Positions 1-9,057 of a DNA stretch of 64,000 nt are shown here, one piece after another (positions within the stretch are counted from its first letter, which is position 1; every line of letters starts with the position of its first letter). The DNA is from Pseudomonas argentinensis (lineage in GTDB: Bacteria; Pseudomonadota; Gammaproteobacteria; Pseudomonadales; Pseudomonadaceae): assembly GCF_001839655.2 (NCBI RefSeq), contig NZ_CP056087.1:2356001-2420000 (forward strand). Reading direction: 5' to 3'. The translations under genes were made by a program, and so were the position numbers. The notes below the pieces were generated by a model, which did not search any database, was not told the DNA's origin, and worked only from the letters and a program-made list of their open reading frames with translations.

Positions 1-1
1 C

Positions 2-616
2 GCGCAGATCCAGCGCCTGGAGCCGGGGTCGGTGCAGAGCATTCGCCTCAAGCTCAAGGACCTGTACCAGTCGCCCCAGGTGGCGGCGGCGATTGCCACG
101 CAGCTGGGCGAGGGCTACCACGCCAGCGACTGGACGCAGACCCAGGGCAGCCTGTTCAGCGCCATGAAGATGGAGAAGACCATGATCGGTCTGCTGCTGC
201 TGCTGATCGTCGCGGTGGCCGCTTTCAACATCATCGCCACGCTGATCATGGTGGTCGCCGACAAGGGCGCCGATATCGCCATCCTGCGCACCCTGGGCGC
301 CACGCCGCGGCAGATCATGGGCATCTTCATGGTCCAGGGCACGGTGATCGGGGTGATCGGCACCCTGATCGGTGGGGTGCTCGGGGTGCTGGCGGCCCTC
401 AACGTCAGCGAGCTGGTAGGCTGGCTGGAGCGCGTCAGCGGCCAGCACGTGTTCAGCTCCGACGTGTACTTCATCAGCACCCTGCCGTCGGAACTGCAGG
501 TCGCCGACGTGGTGCTGATCTGCAGCGCCGCGCTGACCCTGAGCTTCCTTGCCACCCTGTATCCGTCCTGGCGCGCGTCGCGTACCCAGCCGGCCGAGGC
601 ATTGCGTTACGAATGA
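2..616 (+). CDS. LolC/LolE-family lipoprotein-releasing ABC transporter permease (C-terminal part)
   Basis: The reading frame is open from the window edge, so the start lies upstream and only the last 204 residues are seen. LolC/LolE permeases, with the ATPase LolD, extract outer-membrane lipoproteins from the inner membrane and pass them to LolA. Visible here is the C-terminal FtsX-like domain: three hydrophobic segments at about residues 60-85, 104-134 and 168-189 of the fragment, and the family-typical ending PAEALRYE. Gene order resembles P. aeruginosa, where lolCDE precedes comEC. A strong hairpin follows the stop. LolC and LolE cannot be told apart from this fragment. Confidence 0.9.
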   Translation, partial: AQIQRLEPGSVQSIRLKLKDLYQSPQVAAAIATQLGEGYHASDWTQTQGSLFSAMKMEKTMIGLLLLLIVAVAAFNIIATLIMVVADKGADIAILRTLGATPRQIMGIFMVQGTVIGVIGTLIGGVLGVLAALNVSELVGWLERVSGQHVFSSDVYFISTLPSELQVADVVLICSAALTLSFLATLYPSWRASRTQPAEALRYE

Positions 617-650
617 CGGCCGCCGCGTCGTCGTCCGCCTGCTAGGCTCA

Positions 651-685
651 GAAGGCCGCCATGAACATGGCGGCCTTCTCGTTTC
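651..685 (+). terminator. Rho-independent terminator after the Lol permease gene
   Basis: A perfect 12-bp stem (GAAGGCCGCCAT / ATGGCGGCCTTC) with a 4-base loop is followed by a T-rich stretch. It lies 35 bases after the stop codon and before comEC. Confidence 0.8.
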
Positions 686-715
686 TGCCCTTTTGATTTC
701 CACAGCGGGACGCCC

Positions 716-2962
716 ATGGACGGGACGCAAACCGGCGACTTGCGCAGCGCATTGTTGGCACTGGCCGCCGGCCTTCTGTTGCTGCGCTTCATACCCCAGC
801 TGCCACCGGTCTCCCTGCTGCTGGCGTGCGCGCTGCTCGGGCTGATCCTCCTGCCGTTTCGCGGTTACCGGATCGGCCTGTTGCTGCTCGGATTCAGCTG
901 GGCCTGCCTGTCGGCCCAAGGGGCGCTGGATGATCGCCTGGATCCCGAACTGGACGGCCGCACGCTGTGGCTGGAGGGCAGGGTGGTGGACCTGCCGGAT
1001 GTCCGTGACGGCGTGGTGCGCTTTCATCTGGCCGAGCCACAGTCGCGCCGTGCCGAGCTGCCGCAGCTGCTGCGTCTGTCCTGGTACGACGGGCCAGCGA
1101 TTCGCGCTGGTGAGGTCTGGCGCCTGGCGGTGAACCTCAAGCGGCCCCACGGCCTGGTCAACCCGCAATCCTTCGATTACGAAGCCTGGCTGCTGGCCCA
1201 GCGCATAGGCGGCGTGGGCACCATCAAGTCCGGCCAGCGCCTGAGCGAAGCGGGCGGCGGCGCGGCGTGGCGCGATGGCGTGCGTCAGCACATGCTCGCC
1301 AAGGATCCCCACGGCCGCGCCGGTGGGCTGGCCGCCCTGGTGCTGGGCGACAGCTCGGGCCTGTCGGTAGCCGACTGGCGAGTGCTGCAGGACACCGGCA
1401 CGGTGCACCTGCTGGTGATTTCCGGGCAGCACGTGACCTTGGTGGCGGGGATATCCTACGGCCTGGTGTTCTGGCTGGCCCGGCTGGGCTGGTGGCCACG
1501 CGCACTGCCCTGGCTGCCGGTAGCCTGCCTGCTGGGCTTCGCCTCGGCGCTGGGCTACAGCCTGTTGGCCGGCTTCGAGGTGCCGGTGCAGCGGGCCTGC
1601 GCGATGATCGGCCTGGTGCTGCTGTGGCGCTGGCGCTTTCGCCATCTGGGCATCACCTTGCCCTTGCTGATGGCACTGGTCGCGGTGCTGCTCCTGGAAC
1701 CCCTGGCGGTGTTGCAGCCGGGCTTCTGGCTGTCGTTCGGTGCGGTAGGGCTGTTGATTCTGATCTTCGCTGCGCGCCTGGGCGTCTGGGCCTGGTGGCG
1801 AACCCTGGGCCGTGCGCAGTGGGCGATGACCCTGGGCCTGCTGCCGATGCTGCTGGCCCTGGGCCTGCCGATCAGCGCCAGCAGCCCCCTGGCTAACCTG
1901 ATCGCCGTGCCCTGGGTCGGTTTCGCCGTGGTGCCGCTGGCGCTGCTCGGCACCTTGCTGCTGCCGGTGCCCTGGCTCGGCGAAGGGCTGCTGTGGCTGG
2001 CCGGCTTCTCCCTGGAGTGGCTGTTCCGCCTGCTCGGCTTGATGGCCGCCTGGCTGCCGGCCTGGTTGCCCAGCAAGCTGCCGTTGTGGGGCTGGCTACT
2101 GGTGGCGCTGGGCACGCTGTTCATCTTGTTGCCGGGCGGTGTGCCGTTGCGCAGCTTGGGCCTGATCCTGCTGCTGCCTTTATTGTTCACGCCGGTAGAG
2201 CGGCCGGCTGAGCAACGCGCAGAAGTGTGGATGCTGGATGTCGGCCAGGGCCTGTCGATGTTGGTGCTGACCCGCCAGCATGCGCTGCTGTATGACGCCG
2301 GCCCGAGCTTTGGCGATTTCGACCTGGGCGAGCGGGTGGTGCTGCCCTCGTTGCGGGCGCTGGATGTGCGCGCCTTGGACATGCTGCTGATCAGCCATTC
2401 GGACAACGATCATTCCGGTGGTGCCGAGGCGGTCGCGCGGGGCATGCCGGTGAAGCGCGTGGTCAGTGGCGAGGCGCCCGCGCTACCCGTTGGGCTCGAT
2501 GCAGAGGCGTGCGCGGAAGAAAACTGGTCGTGGGATGGGGTAAAGTTCGGCACCTGGCGCTGGGCTGAGGCGACGAACAGCAACTCGTCTTCCTGCGTGT
2601 TGATGATCGAGGCGGCTGGCGAGCGCATCCTGCTGACCGGGGATATCGACGCACGGGCCGAGCGCGCGCTGATCGACAGCGGTCATGATCTGCAGGCCCG
2701 CTGGCTGGTGGCGCCGCACCATGGCAGCCGCAGTTCGTCGTCCTGGGCCTTGCTCAAGGCGGTGCAGCCCCAGGCGGTGCTGTATTCGCGGGGCAAGCAC
2801 AATGCCTATGGCCATCCCCATCCGAGCATCGTCTCTCGTTACGCGGCCTTCGATGCCCGTGCCTATGACAGCGTCGAGACCGGCGCGCTGCGTATCGACC
2901 TCGGTAGCTTCGGCGAGCCGCAGGCGCTGCGCGAAATACCGCGTTTCTGGCGGGAAAAATGA
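716..2962 (+). CDS. comEC: ComEC/Rec2-family DNA internalization protein
   Basis: A 748-residue polytopic inner-membrane protein, the usual size for the family. ComEC forms the channel that brings single-stranded DNA into the cytoplasm during natural transformation. Hydrophobic segments fill roughly residues 10-75 and 210-495. The middle carries the competence-domain signature around LVISGQHVTL (about residue 230). The C-terminal third is a metallo-beta-lactamase-like domain starting at MLDVGQGLSML, with the metal-ligand-like motif SHSDNDHSGG (about residue 560), a later LTGDID and an APHHGS motif. It is preceded by the Lol genes and followed by exbB/exbD, as in other Pseudomonas. Presence of the gene does not prove competence. 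Confidence 0.95.
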   Translation: MDGTQTGDLRSALLALAAGLLLLRFIPQLPPVSLLLACALLGLILLPFRGYRIGLLLLGFSWACLSAQGALDDRLDPELDGRTLWLEGRVVDLPDVRDGVVRFHLAEPQSRRAELPQLLRLSWYDGPAIRAGEVWRLAVNLKRPHGLVNPQSFDYEAWLLAQRIGGVGTIKSGQRLSEAGGGAAWRDGVRQHMLAKDPHGRAGGLAALVLGDSSGLSVADWRVLQDTGTVHLLVISGQHVTLVAGISYGLVFWLARLGWWPRALPWLPVACLLGFASALGYSLLAGFEVPVQRACAMIGLVLLWRWRFRHLGITLPLLMALVAVLLLEPLAVLQPGFWLSFGAVGLLILIFAARLGVWAWWRTLGRAQWAMTLGLLPMLLALGLPISASSPLANLIAVPWVGFAVVPLALLGTLLLPVPWLGEGLLWLAGFSLEWLFRLLGLMAAWLPAWLPSKLPLWGWLLVALGTLFILLPGGVPLRSLGLILLLPLLFTPVERPAEQRAEVWMLDVGQGLSMLVLTRQHALLYDAGPSFGDFDLGERVVLPSLRALDVRALDMLLISHSDNDHSGGAEAVARGMPVKRVVSGEAPALPVGLDAEACAEENWSWDGVKFGTWRWAEATNSNSSSCVLMIEAAGERILLTGDIDARAERALIDSGHDLQARWLVAPHHGSRSSSSWALLKAVQPQAVLYSRGKHNAYGHPHPSIVSRYAAFDARAYDSVETGALRIDLGSFGEPQALREIPRFWREK

Positions 2963-3034
2963 GAACCGCAGCCGTCAGTTAAGCCGCTTCCCTGTGCTAG
3001 AGTTGCGCCACTTTTGCGAAGGGGATCTGCCACC

Positions 3035-3691
3035 GTGTGGGAACTGGTTAAAGCTGGCGGCTGGGTGATGCTGCCGATCATTCTGTGTTCAATCGCCGCT
3101 CTGGGCATCATTGCCGAGCGCCTATGGACCCTGCGCGTCAGCCGCGTCACGCCGCCGCAGCTGCTGGGGCAGGTATGGCGCTGGATCAAGGACAAGCAAC
3201 TCAACAACCAGAAGCTCAAGGAGCTGCGCGCCGACTCGCCGCTGGGCGAAATCCTCGCCGCTGGCCTGGCCAACTCCAAGCACGGTCGCGAAATCATGAA
3301 GGAGTGTATCGAGGAGGCCGCCGCCCGCGTGGTTCACGAGATGGAGCGCTACCTCAATGCCCTGGGCACCATCGCCGGCATCACGCCGTTGCTTGGCCTG
3401 CTGGGTACGGTGATCGCCATGATCGATATCTTCGGCTCCTTCGTGGGCGGCAGCACCGCCAACCCGGCGCTGCTCGCTGGCGGCATCTCCAAGGCGCTGA
3501 TCACCACCGCATCGGGCCTGGCCGTGGCCATTCCGGCGCTGTTCTTCCACCGTTTCCTGCAGCGCCGCGTCGACGAGCTAGTGATCGGCATGGAGCAGGA
3601 GGCGATCAAGCTGGTGGAAATGGTCCAGGGCGAGCGTGACGTCGACCTGGCCGACGAGCCCAAGCCTGCCAAGGGGAGCAAGAAGGCGTGA
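3035..3691 (+). CDS. exbB: ExbB/TolQ/MotA-family proton channel protein
   Basis: A 218-residue inner-membrane protein of the MotA/TolQ/ExbB family, which with ExbD turns the proton-motive force into work on a periplasmic partner. I chose the GTG at 3035 because the product then begins WELVKAGGW, as in Pseudomonas homologues, and a GAAGGGG element lies upstream. An in-frame ATG at 3014 is less likely. Three hydrophobic segments (about residues 8-30, 108-132, 155-178) surround the conserved TITPLLGLLGTVIAMI-type region. Its stop overlaps the exbD start by 4 bases. In this lpxK-linked location the pair could serve a transporter other than TonB. Confidence 0.92.
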   Translation: MWELVKAGGWVMLPIILCSIAALGIIAERLWTLRVSRVTPPQLLGQVWRWIKDKQLNNQKLKELRADSPLGEILAAGLANSKHGREIMKECIEEAAARVVHEMERYLNALGTIAGITPLLGLLGTVIAMIDIFGSFVGGSTANPALLAGGISKALITTASGLAVAIPALFFHRFLQRRVDELVIGMEQEAIKLVEMVQGERDVDLADEPKPAKGSKKA

Positions 3692-4116
3692 AGTTCAGAC
3701 GTAGACAGCGCGAGCAGGTCGAGATCAATCTCGCCTCGCTGATCGACGTGGTGTTCATCCTGCTGCTGTTTTTCGTGGTGACCACCACCTTCACCCGGGA
3801 AACCCGCATGCAGGTCGACCTGCCCGAGGCGGCCAGTGGCACGCCGCCGGAGCAGAGCGAACTCAAGCAGCTGGAAGTGGTGATCTCTGCCGATGGCAGT
3901 TTCTCGCTCAATGGCCAGGCCCTGATCAAGAACGACCTGGACAACCTGATGGCGGCGCTGCAGAAGGAGTCCGGTGGCGACAACAGCCTGCCGCTGACCA
4001 TCAGCGCCGACGCCAAGACCAGCCACCAGTCGGTGATCACCGCCATGGACGCCGCCGGCAAGCTGGGCTTCGCGCACCTGCGCATCACCACGGTCGAGAC
4101 CCAGGCAGCGCCCTGA
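3688..4116 (+). CDS. exbD: ExbD/TolR-family biopolymer transport protein
   Basis: A 142-residue protein with a short cytoplasmic N-terminus, one membrane segment (about residues 18-37, following [12 protein letters not shown]) and a periplasmic domain. The aspartate in LIDVVF is the family's proton-path residue. It pairs with the overlapping exbB gene to power TonB- or Tol-like machinery. Translation is likely coupled on both sides: its ATG overlaps the exbB stop, and its TGA abuts the lpxK ATG. Confidence 0.92.
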   Translation: MKFRRRQREQVEINLASLIDVVFILLLFFVVTTTFTRETRMQVDLPEAASGTPPEQSELKQLEVVISADGSFSLNGQALIKNDLDNLMAALQKESGGDNSLPLTISADAKTSHQSVITAMDAAGKLGFAHLRITTVETQAAP

Positions 4117-5123
4117 TGGCGAGCTTCGCCGACCGTCTGGTCAAGGCCTGGTACGAGGGGCATCCGGCGTTGGCGCTGCTGCGCCCGCTGGAGGCCCTGT
4201 ACCGCGGTGTGGTAGAGGGCAAGCGCGCGCGCTTCCTGGCGGGCGAGGGCGAGATCTACCGTGCCCCCGTGCCGTTGATCGTGGTGGGTAACATCACCGT
4301 GGGCGGCACCGGCAAGACTCCCTTGATTCTCTGGCTGGTCGAGCAGTGCCAGGCCCGTGGCCTGCGCGTCGGGGTCATCAGTCGCGGTTATGGCGCCAAG
4401 CCGCCGAGCCTGCCCTGGCGGGTCCGTGCCGGACACAGCGCCGAGCAGTCAGGCGACGAGCCGCTGCTGATCGTGCAGCGCAGCGGCGTGCCGCTGATGA
4501 TCGACCCGGATCGCAGCCGTGCCGCTCGCGCCTTGCTGGCCGAAGAACCGCTGGATCTGCTGCTCAGCGATGACGGCCTGCAGCATTACCGCCTGGCCCG
4601 TGATGTGGAGCTGGTGCTGATCGATGCCGCCCGCGGCCTCGGCAATGCCCGCTGTCTGCCTGCCGGGCCGCTGCGCGAGCCGGCCGAGCGGCTGCAGAGC
4701 GTGGATGCCTGCCTCTATAACGGCGCGGCGCAGGACCCGTCCGGTGGTTACGGCTTCACCCTGGTGCCCAGCGCCCTGATCAACCTGCGCAGCGGCGAGC
4801 GCCGTCCGCTCGATCATTTCCCCCCGGGCCAGGCCATGCATGCCGTGGCCGGCATCGGCAACCCGCAGCGTTTCTTCAAAACCCTCGAGGCGCTACACTG
4901 GCGGCCTGTCGCGCATGCCTTCGCCGACCATGCTGCGTACAGCGCCGAGCTGCTGAATTTCTCGCCGGCGCTGCCGCTGCTGATGACCGAGAAGGACGCG
5001 GTGAAGTGCCGGGCCTTTGCGACCGACGACTGGTGGTACCTGGCCGTCGATGCCCAGCCGTCTGCTGCCTTCCGCGCCTGGTTCGACGCCCGGCTGGAAC
5101 GTCTGCTCTCCGAACGGCACTAA
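4116..5123 (+). CDS. lpxK: tetraacyldisaccharide 4'-kinase LpxK
   Basis: A 335-residue lipid A biosynthesis kinase that phosphorylates the 4' position of the tetraacyldisaccharide at the inner membrane. The Walker A motif [12 protein letters not shown] is at about residues 54-65. It is followed by the typical SRGYG (about residue 88), SGDEPLL and DDGLQHYRL motifs. Length is normal for the family (about 330). The gene overlaps exbD by one base and is followed by the Trm112-like gene, kdsB, ptpA and murB, an envelope-biogenesis run. Confidence 0.96.
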   Translation: MASFADRLVKAWYEGHPALALLRPLEALYRGVVEGKRARFLAGEGEIYRAPVPLIVVGNITVGGTGKTPLILWLVEQCQARGLRVGVISRGYGAKPPSLPWRVRAGHSAEQSGDEPLLIVQRSGVPLMIDPDRSRAARALLAEEPLDLLLSDDGLQHYRLARDVELVLIDAARGLGNARCLPAGPLREPAERLQSVDACLYNGAAQDPSGGYGFTLVPSALINLRSGERRPLDHFPPGQAMHAVAGIGNPQRFFKTLEALHWRPVAHAFADHAAYSAELLNFSPALPLLMTEKDAVKCRAFATDDWWYLAVDAQPSAAFRAWFDARLERLLSERH

Positions 5124-5163
5124 GCCTGCGCGCCTACTTCCTCTTTGTTCTCAAGGATTTCCC

Positions 5164-5349
5164 ATGGACCCGAAACTGCTCGATATCCTGGCCTGCCCGA
5201 TCACCAAGGGCCCGCTCAAGCTCAGCCAGGACAAGACCGAACTGATCAGCAAGGGCGCCGGTGTGGCCTATCCGATCCGCGATGGCATTCCGGTGATGCT
5301 GGAAAGCGAAGCCCGCACCCTCAACGATGACGAGCGCCTGGACAAGTAA
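5164..5349 (+). CDS. Trm112/YcaR family protein
   Basis: A 61-residue protein starting [12 protein letters not shown], with the family pattern [17 protein letters not shown] near the end. Trm112-like proteins are small zinc-ribbon partners of methyltransferases in eukaryotes and archaea; the bacterial role is unclear. Only one cysteine (CPITKGPL) of the usual zinc ligands is kept, so this one probably does not bind zinc in the classical way. It sits between lpxK and kdsB, as in many Proteobacteria, and the kdsB ATG begins one base after its stop. Confidence 0.9.
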   Translation: MDPKLLDILACPITKGPLKLSQDKTELISKGAGVAYPIRDGIPVMLESEARTLNDDERLDK

Positions 5350-5350
5350 C

Positions 5351-6115
5351 ATGAGTAACGCCTTTACCGTGGTGATTCCGGCGCGCTATGCGTCCACCCG
5401 CCTGCCCGGCAAGCCGCTGCAGGACATTGCCGGCAAGCCGATGGTCCAGCACGTGTGGGAGCAGGCCTGCAAGAGCAGTGCGACCCAGGTGGTGGTGGCC
5501 ACCGACGATGCCCGTATCGTCGAGGCCTGCCAGGGTTTCGGCGCCAGGGTGCTGCTGACCCGGGCCGATCACAACTCCGGCACCGATCGCCTGGCCGAAG
5601 TGGCCACGGCGCTGGGCCTGGCAGCCGATGCCATCGTGGTCAACGTGCAGGGTGACGAGCCGCTGGTACCGCCGTCGATCATCGACCAGGTGGCAGCCAA
5701 CCTGGGCGGCAATCCCCAGGCGGGCATCGCCACCCTGGCCGAGCCCATCGAGGATGTCGCCACGCTGTTCAACCCCAACGTGGTCAAGGTCGCCAGCGAC
5801 CTCAACGGCCTGGCGCTGACCTTCAGCCGGGCACCGCTGCCCTGGGCGCGGGATGCCTTCGCCGCCGACCGCGACGCCTTGCCGGCGGACGTGCCTTACC
5901 GCCGGCATATCGGTATCTATGCCTACCGCGCCGGTTTTCTGCAGGACTTCGTCGCCTGGGGCCCGTGCTGGCTGGAAAACACCGAATGCCTGGAGCAGCT
6001 GCGCGCGCTCTGGCATGGCGTGCGTATCCATGTCGCCGATGCGCTGGAAGCGCCGCCCGCGGGCGTCGATACCAGGGAAGATCTGGAACGCGTGCGCCGG
6101 TTGCTGGGCGCCTGA
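5351..6115 (+). CDS. kdsB: 3-deoxy-manno-octulosonate cytidylyltransferase (CMP-KDO synthetase)
   Basis: A 254-residue enzyme that activates KDO with CTP for attachment to lipid A. The nucleotide-binding signature [15 protein letters not shown] is at about residues 9-23; [10 protein letters not shown] (about residue 97) and [11 protein letters not shown] (about residue 182) are also family motifs. The ATG at 5351 directly follows the upstream stop, and the TGA shares one base with the ptpA ATG, which suggests one transcript. Length agrees with the E. coli enzyme (248). Confidence 0.96.
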   Translation: MSNAFTVVIPARYASTRLPGKPLQDIAGKPMVQHVWEQACKSSATQVVVATDDARIVEACQGFGARVLLTRADHNSGTDRLAEVATALGLAADAIVVNVQGDEPLVPPSIIDQVAANLGGNPQAGIATLAEPIEDVATLFNPNVVKVASDLNGLALTFSRAPLPWARDAFAADRDALPADVPYRRHIGIYAYRAGFLQDFVAWGPCWLENTECLEQLRALWHGVRIHVADALEAPPAGVDTREDLERVRRLLGA

Positions 6116-6579
6116 TGCGCGTGCTGTTCGTCTGCCTGGGCAACATCTGCCGTTCGCCCACCGCCGAGGCGGTGTTGCGCCAGCGTCTGCAGCGGGCCGG
6201 CCTGGCCGAGCGCATCGAAGTCGATTCCGCCGGCACTGGCGACTGGCACGTCGGCAAGGTGCCGGATTCGCGTACCCAGCAGGCAGCCAGCCGTCGTGGC
6301 TACGACCTGTCCAGCCTGCGCGGCCGCCAGGTCTCGGTCGACGACTTCGCCCGTTGCGACCTGATCCTGGCCATGGACGGCGCCAACCTGCGCGACCTGC
6401 AGCGCCTGCGCCCGGCCCAGGCACGGGGCGAGCTGGATCTGTACCTGCGCCGTTTCGGCCTGGCCGAGGACGAGGTGCCGGATCCCTATTACGGTGGCAG
6501 CGAAGGTTTCGAGCACGTGCTGGATCTGCTCGAGCAGGCCAGCGATGCCCTGCTGGTCGAACTCAAGGGGCGGCTATGA
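6115..6579 (+). CDS. low molecular weight protein-tyrosine-phosphatase
   Basis: A 154-residue cytoplasmic phosphatase. The catalytic P-loop CLGNICRS (CX5RS, about residues 8-15) lies at the N-terminus, and the acid-base aspartate lies in the DPYYGG motif near residue 121. It overlaps kdsB by one base and murB by four. In Pseudomonas this gene usually lies between kdsB and murB. Whether it acts on tyrosine kinases of capsule assembly or on other proteins cannot be told here, because no such kinase is in the window. Confidence 0.94.
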   Translation: MRVLFVCLGNICRSPTAEAVLRQRLQRAGLAERIEVDSAGTGDWHVGKVPDSRTQQAASRRGYDLSSLRGRQVSVDDFARCDLILAMDGANLRDLQRLRPAQARGELDLYLRRFGLAEDEVPDPYYGGSEGFEHVLDLLEQASDALLVELKGRL

Positions 6580-7595
6580 GCCTGGTGGTGCAGTCGGGCG
6601 TATCGCTCAAGGCCTACAACAGCTTTGGCGTGAACGTGGCCGCGCGCTACTGGGCCGAGGCCGGCGACGAGCATCAGGTGCGCCAGGCGCTCGACGCGGC
6701 GCGCGAGCGTCAGGTGCCGCTGCTGGTGCTTGGCGGTGGCAGCAACCTGCTGTTGACCGCCGATGTCGAGGCGCTGGTATTGCGCATGGTCGGCCGCGGC
6801 ATCCGCGTGCTCGCCGACGATGGTCAGCGCGTGCAGATCGAAGCCGAAGCTGGCGAGCCCTGGCACGACTTCGTGCTGTGGACGCTGGGCCAGGACCTGG
6901 TCGGGCTGGAAAACCTCAGCCTGATCCCCGGTACCGTCGGCGCCTCGCCGGTGCAGAACATCGGCGCCTACGGTGTCGAGCTCAAGGACTGTTTCCTCGG
7001 TCTGACGGCCCTGGATCGACAGAGCGGCGAGGTTCACGAGTTCGACCTGCAGGCGTGCGCCTTCGCCTATCGCGACAGCTTGTTCAAGCGTGAAAGCGGG
7101 CGCTGGATCATCCTGCGCGTGCGCTTCGCTCTGAGCCGCCACGCGCCGCTGCATCTCGATTACGGCCCGGTGCGCCAGCGCCTGGCGGAGCAGGGCATCG
7201 AGGCGCCAACTGCCCTGGATGTCAGCCGCGCCATCTGCGCCATCCGCCGCGAGAAACTGCCGGACCCTGCCGTGCTCGGCAACGCCGGCAGCTTCTTCAA
7301 GAATCCCCTGGTGCCAGCCGAACTGGCGCAGCGTCTGCAGGCCGAGCATGTCGACCTGGTGGCCTATCCCCAGGCCGACGGCCAGGCGAAGCTGGCAGCT
7401 GGCTGGCTGATCGAAAAGGCCGGCTGGAAGGGCTACCGCGACGGCGATGCCGGCGTGCACCGGCTGCAGGCGCTGGTGCTGGTCAACCATGGCAACGCCA
7501 GCGGGCAGCAACTGCTCGGCCTGGCACGGCGCATCCAGGCGGATATCGCCGAGCGCTTTGGCGTCAGCCTGGAGATCGAGCCGAACGTGCTCTGA
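6576..7595 (+). CDS. murB: UDP-N-acetylmuramate dehydrogenase (UDP-N-acetylenolpyruvoylglucosamine reductase)
   Basis: A 339-residue FAD enzyme that makes UDP-MurNAc from UDP-GlcNAc-enolpyruvate with NADPH, the second committed step of peptidoglycan synthesis. Seen are the FAD-binding stretch VLGGGSNLLL (about residue 50), NLSLIPGTVGASPVQNIGAYG (about residues 112-132), the substrate tyrosine region FAYRDSLFK, and the catalytic serine in GNAGSFFKNP (about residue 237). This is the E. coli-like type I form with the extra C-terminal domain. It is last in the run, with a terminator hairpin 62 bases downstream. Confidence 0.97.
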   Translation: MSLVVQSGVSLKAYNSFGVNVAARYWAEAGDEHQVRQALDAARERQVPLLVLGGGSNLLLTADVEALVLRMVGRGIRVLADDGQRVQIEAEAGEPWHDFVLWTLGQDLVGLENLSLIPGTVGASPVQNIGAYGVELKDCFLGLTALDRQSGEVHEFDLQACAFAYRDSLFKRESGRWIILRVRFALSRHAPLHLDYGPVRQRLAEQGIEAPTALDVSRAICAIRREKLPDPAVLGNAGSFFKNPLVPAELAQRLQAEHVDLVAYPQADGQAKLAAGWLIEKAGWKGYRDGDAGVHRLQALVLVNHGNASGQQLLGLARRIQADIAERFGVSLEIEPNVL

Positions 7596-7656
7596 TTGCG
7601 CGGCCTCGCCGCCTTGGCGGGGCTCGCGGTCCTCCTGCCACATTTCCATTGCCCCC

Positions 7657-7677
7657 AGGGCCGGGACGGCCCTTTTT
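7657..7677 (+). terminator. Rho-independent terminator after murB
   Basis: AGGGCCG GGA CGGCCCT forms a 7-bp GC-rich stem followed by a run of Ts. It closes the lpxK-murB run. Confidence 0.75.
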
Positions 7678-7693
7678 CCCCGAATCGCAGGCA

Positions 7694-7701
7694 ATAAAAA
7701 A
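7694..7701. repeat. target site duplication, left copy
   Basis: ATAAAAAA directly outside the left inverted repeat; identical to 9010-9017. Confidence 0.85.
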
Positions 7702-9009
7702 GGTTCATCACGGATTGCCGGGAAAGACGCTCTTGATCTTCATGAAAAAGAATTCGCTATCCCGGTAACCGTACGCCATCCGCTTGATCACCTTTATTCG
7801 ATTGTTTATTCCTTCCAACTGACCGGTGTGCATCGGCCAGCGAACCCGGCTGATGATGCCCCGCCAGTAAGTCTTTAGTCGTTTGGCGAACTGGATCAGA
7901 GCCGGTAGTTCGCTTTCCTGGGCATGGCGCAGCCATTGCTTCCAGGCCGATCGCCAGGCCCAGGCAGTACTCGGCGTCCAGAGTGTTTTGAGTTCAGCCT
8001 TCATCAAATAGACCGTCATCAACGCTTGGTTGGCGGCCAGCAGGTCCTCCAGACGGACCTGTTGTTCCGGCGCTTTCAAGTTCTGCGGATTGCGCAGCAA
8101 TAGCCATCGCGCCTGCTTGATGACCTTGCGGGCAGGCTTGTCGTGGCGCAACCGGTTAGCCTCGTCGACGCGGACCCGATCAATCACCTCTCGGCCATAT
8201 TTGGCCACCACATGGAAGAGGTCGTAGACCACTCTCGCGTTGAGACAGTGCTGACGAACCTCCAGGTCAAAAGCGGTGTTCATGTCCATCGCCACCGCTT
8301 CGATTCGAGCACAACCCTCTGGCCCCAGTTCTTCGAAGAAAGGCCTGACTGCCGCTCGGCTGCGGCCTTCACCGATCCACAGCACTCGCCGGGTATCCGC
8401 ATCCAGCACCACACTGGCGTAACGATGACCTTTGAAAAGGGCGAACTCGTCCATCACTAGGCGTCGCGGTTGCGCCTTTGGCAAAACGCTCAACGCCGCT
8501 TGCAAGGCTCGACGCTCCAGCAACCGAACGGTGTCCCAATGCAGCCCGAACATCTGAGCCACGTGTAGCGTGGGAAGGCGCTCGCAGGCTTGAATGACTG
8601 CCTCGGCTAAGCGGCGCGTCATGCGGGCATAGCGGTCCAGCCAACTGACAGCCTCCATGCGCTTGCCGCAGTCACGACAGCCCACCCGCCTGAGCAACAC
8701 GCTGAGGCGCACCGCACGGCCGAGAATCGGCAGATCGCGAATGGTTCGTTCGCAATACTCATGAGTGGTTGAACAGGGCTTTTGGCAGCCGCCACAGGAA
8801 GGGAATCGGGTGGCGTGGGGAATCAGTTCGATCTGAAGCGCGTCGCCATCAGGCTTGATCGTGACGACAGAAAAGCCCTCCCAAAAAGGAAGGAAAGTAT
8901 TAATATCGCGCATAAGAACGCCGGTTTGGTAGATGTGTTTGCTCGCACGAACATCATCAATCAAATCGGCGTTCTTGTTTCTGTGTTTCCCGGGATTCCG
9001 TGAAGAACC
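7702..9009 (-). mobile_element. ISL3-family insertion sequence, complete, with 8-bp target duplication
   Basis: About 1308 bp. The left end begins GGTTCATCACGGATTGCCGG; the right end, on the other strand, begins GGTTCTTCACGGAATCCCGG. These are imperfect terminal inverted repeats (about 25 of 29 bases). Both ends are flanked by the same 8 bases ATAAAAAA (7694-7701 and 9010-9017), the target duplication length expected for ISL3 elements. One transposase gene fills the element. The intact ends, intact gene and perfect duplication suggest a recent insertion. The target is the A/T tract of the rne terminator. Confidence 0.93.
7708..8913 (-). CDS. ISL3-family transposase
   Basis: A 401-residue transposase starting MRDINTFLPFWEGF. 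An open extension to 8964 adds 17 residues, but the internal ATG fits the family better. An N-terminal zinc-finger region has CGGCQKPC and, later, CRDCGKR. The DDE catalytic core shows VMDEFALFKGHRY (first D), VYDLFHVV (second D region) and TGQLEGINNRIK (E). The middle holds the family feature AVAMDMNTAF. It fills the insertion sequence and ends just inside the left inverted repeat. No frameshift or stop is seen, so it may be active. Confidence 0.95.
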   Translation of the reverse strand: MRDINTFLPFWEGFSVVTIKPDGDALQIELIPHATRFPSCGGCQKPCSTTHEYCERTIRDLPILGRAVRLSVLLRRVGCRDCGKRMEAVSWLDRYARMTRRLAEAVIQACERLPTLHVAQMFGLHWDTVRLLERRALQAALSVLPKAQPRRLVMDEFALFKGHRYASVVLDADTRRVLWIGEGRSRAAVRPFFEELGPEGCARIEAVAMDMNTAFDLEVRQHCLNARVVYDLFHVVAKYGREVIDRVRVDEANRLRHDKPARKVIKQARWLLLRNPQNLKAPEQQVRLEDLLAANQALMTVYLMKAELKTLWTPSTAWAWRSAWKQWLRHAQESELPALIQFAKRLKTYWRGIISRVRWPMHTGQLEGINNRIKVIKRMAYGYRDSEFFFMKIKSVFPGNP

Positions 9010-9017
9010 ATAAAAAA
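9010..9017. repeat. target site duplication, right copy
   Basis: ATAAAAAA directly outside the right inverted repeat; identical to 7694-7701. Confidence 0.85.
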
Positions 9018-9043
9018 GGGATGCCGAGGCATCCCTTTTCTGT
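9012..9043 (-). terminator. rne transcription terminator (bidirectional hairpin)
   Basis: AAAAAAGGGATGCC GAG GGCATCCCTTTT, read on the plus strand, forms a 7-bp stem with an A tract on one side and Ts on the other. It lies just past the rne stop. The adjoining insertion sequence starts in this A tract, so rne transcripts now run from the hairpin into the element. Confidence 0.75.
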
Positions 9044-9057
9044 TTACGCGTCAGCTA

